64,000 nt of DNA from Macrothele yani (lineage: Eukaryota; Arthropoda; Arachnida; Araneae; Macrothelidae), in NCBI GenBank assembly GCA_039090855.1, contig CM077023.1:86279127-86343126 (forward strand), given 5' to 3'. A program made the position numbers and the translations under genes. Of this stretch, positions 63,701-64,000 are shown piece by piece (the first letter of the stretch is position 1; each line of letters opens with the position of its first letter). The notes under the pieces are model-generated. The model did not search any database, was not told the DNA's origin, and saw nothing but the letters and a program-made list of their open reading frames with translations.

Positions 63701-64000
63701 AAGTGCAACTGACCAAAACCTCAACTGGAAATTCAGTGCCGTCTTTCTTGTTTTTAACAAAGTTTTAGCTTTAATGAACTCTTAATGCTATTTACTTATT
63801 CAATTATAAAATAACTGCCTTTACTATTTCATAACATCCGCGTAGTGCCGTTTGTTATGCTGATCTTGCGTGGTGAAGCATACTTCAGGATAAGATTATT
63901 CAAGAACTCATTCACTTTATAAAGGCATTCGTGCACTGCAACGACAACTTGAAATTTCTTGAAAATTTTGTTGATCATGTAGACCTACGACAAAGAGGAG
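63701..64000. other. Window end, no recognised feature
   Basis: AT-rich sequence without recognisable genes or repeats. Confidence 0.45.

Overview
The window reads as invertebrate, most likely arthropod, nuclear DNA. It is AT-rich, has no bacterial-type gene packing, and carries eukaryotic transposable element (TE) families: mariner, several Tc1 lineages, pogo-like, hAT-like and Harbinger-like DNA transposons, an RTE/BovB-type LINE, Penelope-like retroelements with a GIY-YIG endonuclease, and tRNA-derived SINEs. I cannot name the species. I found no convincing host gene or exon. Nearly everything recognisable is a TE, a TE relic or a tandem repeat, often nested.

Layout. 0-9 kb: a mariner relic, a SINE, a minisatellite, and Tc1 relics including a TIR-bounded copy (7066-8462). 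10.5-11.5 kb: an RTE fragment. 13-20.4 kb: a nested block with a Harbinger N-terminal relic split by Tc1 (13972-15390), a Penelope C-terminus (15.7-16.4 kb), a hAT-like element (16423-18465) holding another Tc1 (16616-17998), and a further Tc1 (18989-20211). A 44-bp inverted repeat brackets the whole block. 21-23 kb: a Tc1 relic and a cluster of SINE pieces. 25.3-29.6 kb: an RTE copy split by a 2.7-kb higher-order tandem array (26573-29296). 31-35.7 kb: a hAT MITE, a second, decayed array, a foldback and a pogo-like relic. 35.7-38.3 kb: a Tc1 inside an older Tc1. 40-43 kb: two large foldbacks. 43.4-45.9 kb: a Tc1 relic holding a mariner. 47.8-50.9 kb: an RTE/BovB LINE with an intact 984-codon ORF. 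50.9-52.7 kb: mariner and Tc1 relics plus a SINE with a 13-bp target duplication. 54-56.5 kb and 61.1-62.9 kb: two more arrays of the same repeat family, each holding a Tc1 element. 56.8-60.2 kb: two Penelope copies in inverted orientation, flanked as a unit by a 12-bp direct repeat, with a SINE inside one arm.

The most unusual feature is the dispersed array family (26.6-29.3, 31.9-32.7, 54.1-56.5 and 61.1-62.9 kb). Its monomers are about 150 bp long. In the best copy they form a roughly 455-bp trimeric higher-order repeat, and most carry a core resembling the CTCF zinc-finger motif (CCRCYAGGGGGCG). Copies share a 5' leader. The best copy also has 12-bp inverted repeats and a 3' hairpin, as in Helentron-type non-autonomous elements.

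There is no operon or pathway logic. The relations between features are ones of insertion order. The only coding sequences that might still be functional are the RTE ORF (47950-50904) and an open but probably catalytically dead Tc1 transposase (61457-62518).
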